A program made the position numbers and the translations under genes. This document shows positions 62,831-64,000 of a stretch of 64,000 nucleotides of DNA, piece by piece (the first letter of the stretch is position 1; every line of letters starts with the position of its first letter). This DNA is from Brevibacillus massiliensis (lineage in GTDB: Bacteria; Bacillota; Bacilli; Brevibacillales; Brevibacillaceae), in NCBI RefSeq assembly GCF_000311785.1, contig NZ_HE978546.1, forward strand, positions 62,001 through 126,000, written 5' to 3'. The notes under the pieces are model-generated. The model did not search any database. It saw only the letters and a list, made by a program, of their open reading frames with translations, and was not told the DNA's origin.

Positions 62831-62913
62831 GAAAGCAGCCTCCTTTCCTCTTCCTCTCCACATATTACTATATAAGTGAGAATATTTTAAATGTTCCATT
62901 CCGGTTCACCCGA

Positions 62914-62932
62914 CTGCTCCATTATGGAACAG
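62914..62932. promoter_or_regulatory. Palindrome, candidate activator site for the aldehyde dehydrogenase
   Basis: CTGCTCCATTATGGAACAG is a 19-bp palindrome with one mismatched pair. A related half-site TGTTCCAT lies at 62892-62899. The pair sits 50-100 bases upstream of the sigma-54 promoter, a normal place for AcoR/NtrC-type enhancers. Confidence 0.65.
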
Positions 62933-62982
62933 CTGCGTAATAAAATCTCACATGCGGCCCAGGAATGACAGCATCGGCGGCA

Positions 62983-62999
62983 TTGGCACCCTCCTTGCA
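62983..62999 (+). promoter_or_regulatory. Sigma-54 promoter of the aldehyde dehydrogenase gene
   Basis: TTGGCACCCTCCTTGCA contains TGGCAC, five bases, TTGC: an exact match to the -24/-12 consensus. Transcription would start about 63010, 26 bases before the ATG. Confidence 0.88.
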
Positions 63000-63035
63000 A
63001 TGACACATGTCTAAACACGATGAGGAGGTATGTCC

Positions 63036-64000
63036 ATGATCTACGCACAACCGGGTCAGGCCGGGTCTAAAGTCACTTTTAAAAAGCGGTACGACAACTT
63101 TATTGGCGGAAAGTGGGTTCCGCCGGTAAAAGGCGAGTTCTTTGAGAACATTTCCCCGGTGAACGGGGCTGTTTTCTGCGAAATTCCCCGCTCCACGGCA
63201 GAAGATATCGAGGCCGCACTCGACGCCGCCCACGCGGCAAAAGACGCCTGGGGACGAACGTCCGCGGCGGAACGCTCCCGGATCCTGCTGCAAATCGCCG
63301 ACCGCATGGAAGCCAACCTGGAGATGCTCGCCGTCGCCGAAACATGGGATAACGGAAAACCCATCCGCGAAGCCCTGGCCGCCGACCTCCCGCTGGCCAT
63401 CGATCACTTCCGCTACTTTGCCGGGTGTATCCGGGCGCAGGAAGGAACGCTGTCGCAGATCGACAACGATACGGTGGCCTACCACTTCCACGAGCCGCTC
63501 GGCGTCGTCGGGCAAATCATCCCCTGGAACTTCCCGCTACTGATGGCGACCTGGAAGCTGGCTCCCGCTCTGGCGGCAGGAAACTGCGTCGTACTGAAAC
63601 CGGCGGAACAAACCCCGGCCTCGGTGCTCGTCTTCGTCGAGCTGATCGCTGACCTGCTGCCCCCGGGCGTCCTCAACATCGTCAACGGGTTTGGCTTGGA
63701 AGCCGGCAAACCGCTCGCCTCCAGCAGCCGCATCGCCAAGATCGCCTTTACGGGCGAGACGACTACAGGGCGTCTGATCATGCAGTACGCTTCCCAGAAC
63801 ATCATCCCGGTCACCCTCGAGCTGGGCGGAAAATCTCCCAACATATTCTTTGAGGACGTATTCGCCAAAGACGACGCCTTCCTCAACAAAGCGATCGAGG
63901 GATTCGTCATGTTCGCCCTCAATCAAGGCGAAGTGTGCACATGTCCGTCCCGGGCGCTGATCCAGGAGTCGATCTACGACCAGTTTATGGAAACGCCCTG
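63036..64000 (+). CDS. NAD-dependent acetaldehyde/aldehyde dehydrogenase, cut by the window edge
   Basis: The first 321 codons of an aldehyde dehydrogenase of about 506 residues (ExaC/AldA/AcoD type). It has [56 protein letters not shown], the general-base Glu in [15 protein letters not shown] and the catalytic Cys region [12 protein letters not shown]. That class oxidises acetaldehyde to acetate. ATG 63036 has GAGGAGG. The sigma-54 promoter and upstream activator sites place it under alcohol or acetoin-type control. The C-terminus lies outside the window. Confidence 0.92.
   Translation, partial: MIYAQPGQAGSKVTFKKRYDNFIGGKWVPPVKGEFFENISPVNGAVFCEIPRSTAEDIEAALDAAHAAKDAWGRTSAAERSRILLQIADRMEANLEMLAVAETWDNGKPIREALAADLPLAIDHFRYFAGCIRAQEGTLSQIDNDTVAYHFHEPLGVVGQIIPWNFPLLMATWKLAPALAAGNCVVLKPAEQTPASVLVFVELIADLLPPGVLNIVNGFGLEAGKPLASSSRIAKIAFTGETTTGRLIMQYASQNIIPVTLELGGKSPNIFFEDVFAKDDAFLNKAIEGFVMFALNQGEVCTCPSRALIQESIYDQFMETP

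Overview
The window looks like a chromosomal segment of a moderately GC-rich Bacillales firmicute; a Brevibacillus- or Paenibacillus-like genome is my best guess. The reasons are strong AGGAGG-type ribosome sites, frequent GTG and TTG starts, a RocB-type peptidase, a YebE-like UPF0316 protein, a YezD protein and a CstR regulator. No rRNA, tRNA, CRISPR array or prophage was seen. Most of the content is catabolic: transport operons, each joined to a few enzymes and a local regulator.

Layout, left to right. 1-4.8 kb: partial UPF0316 gene, GntR regulator, sodium:solute symporter with a 47-residue partner, and an MFS transporter with a MarR regulator behind a perfect 40-bp palindrome. 4.8-13.4 kb: a livHMGFK-type ABC uptake operon ending in an acyl-CoA synthetase, divergent from a GntR regulator and a frameshifted CynX-type transporter. 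13.5-15.7 kb: a decay zone with a deleted universal stress gene, an IS1182-type element whose transposase carries an amber stop, and a GNAT remnant. 15.7-22.3 kb: an L,D-transpeptidase, then an operon of a hydroxycarboxylate dehydrogenase, a HisC-like aminotransferase and a nitrate/sulfonate-type ABC transporter.

22.5-37.5 kb is the most coherent block. A ten-gene operon (GntR, TRAP transporter dctPQM, D-2-hydroxyacid dehydrogenase, rocB, gabT, gabD, glcD, glcF) is divergent from a class III CoA-transferase, an acyl-CoA dehydrogenase with a glutaryl-CoA-dehydrogenase-like arginine, and a DUF3870 gene. Read together these could take an omega-amino acid such as 5-aminovalerate through its semialdehyde and glutarate to glutaryl-CoA. 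37.5-50.8 kb: a CstR/rhodanese persulfide operon, an MFS transporter, IclR/M20 and agmatinase remnants, a fused aconitase X, peptide deformylase, an AraC regulator, CapA, xylulokinase, an Asp/Glu racemase-like gene and a broken SDR.

50.9-55.6 kb: sulfate uptake (sbp-cysT-cysW-cysA) behind yezD and an Rrf2 regulator with three cysteines. 55.9-64 kb: an alcohol/aldehyde oxidation module: adhP, an ErcA-like iron alcohol dehydrogenase in an operon with a histidine kinase and a sigma-54-activating response regulator, a broken AcoR-like activator, and an aldehyde dehydrogenase behind a consensus sigma-54 promoter.

At least eight genes are visibly broken, so either the genome is decaying or the assembly carries indel and substitution errors. 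Both possibilities are kept open in the entries.
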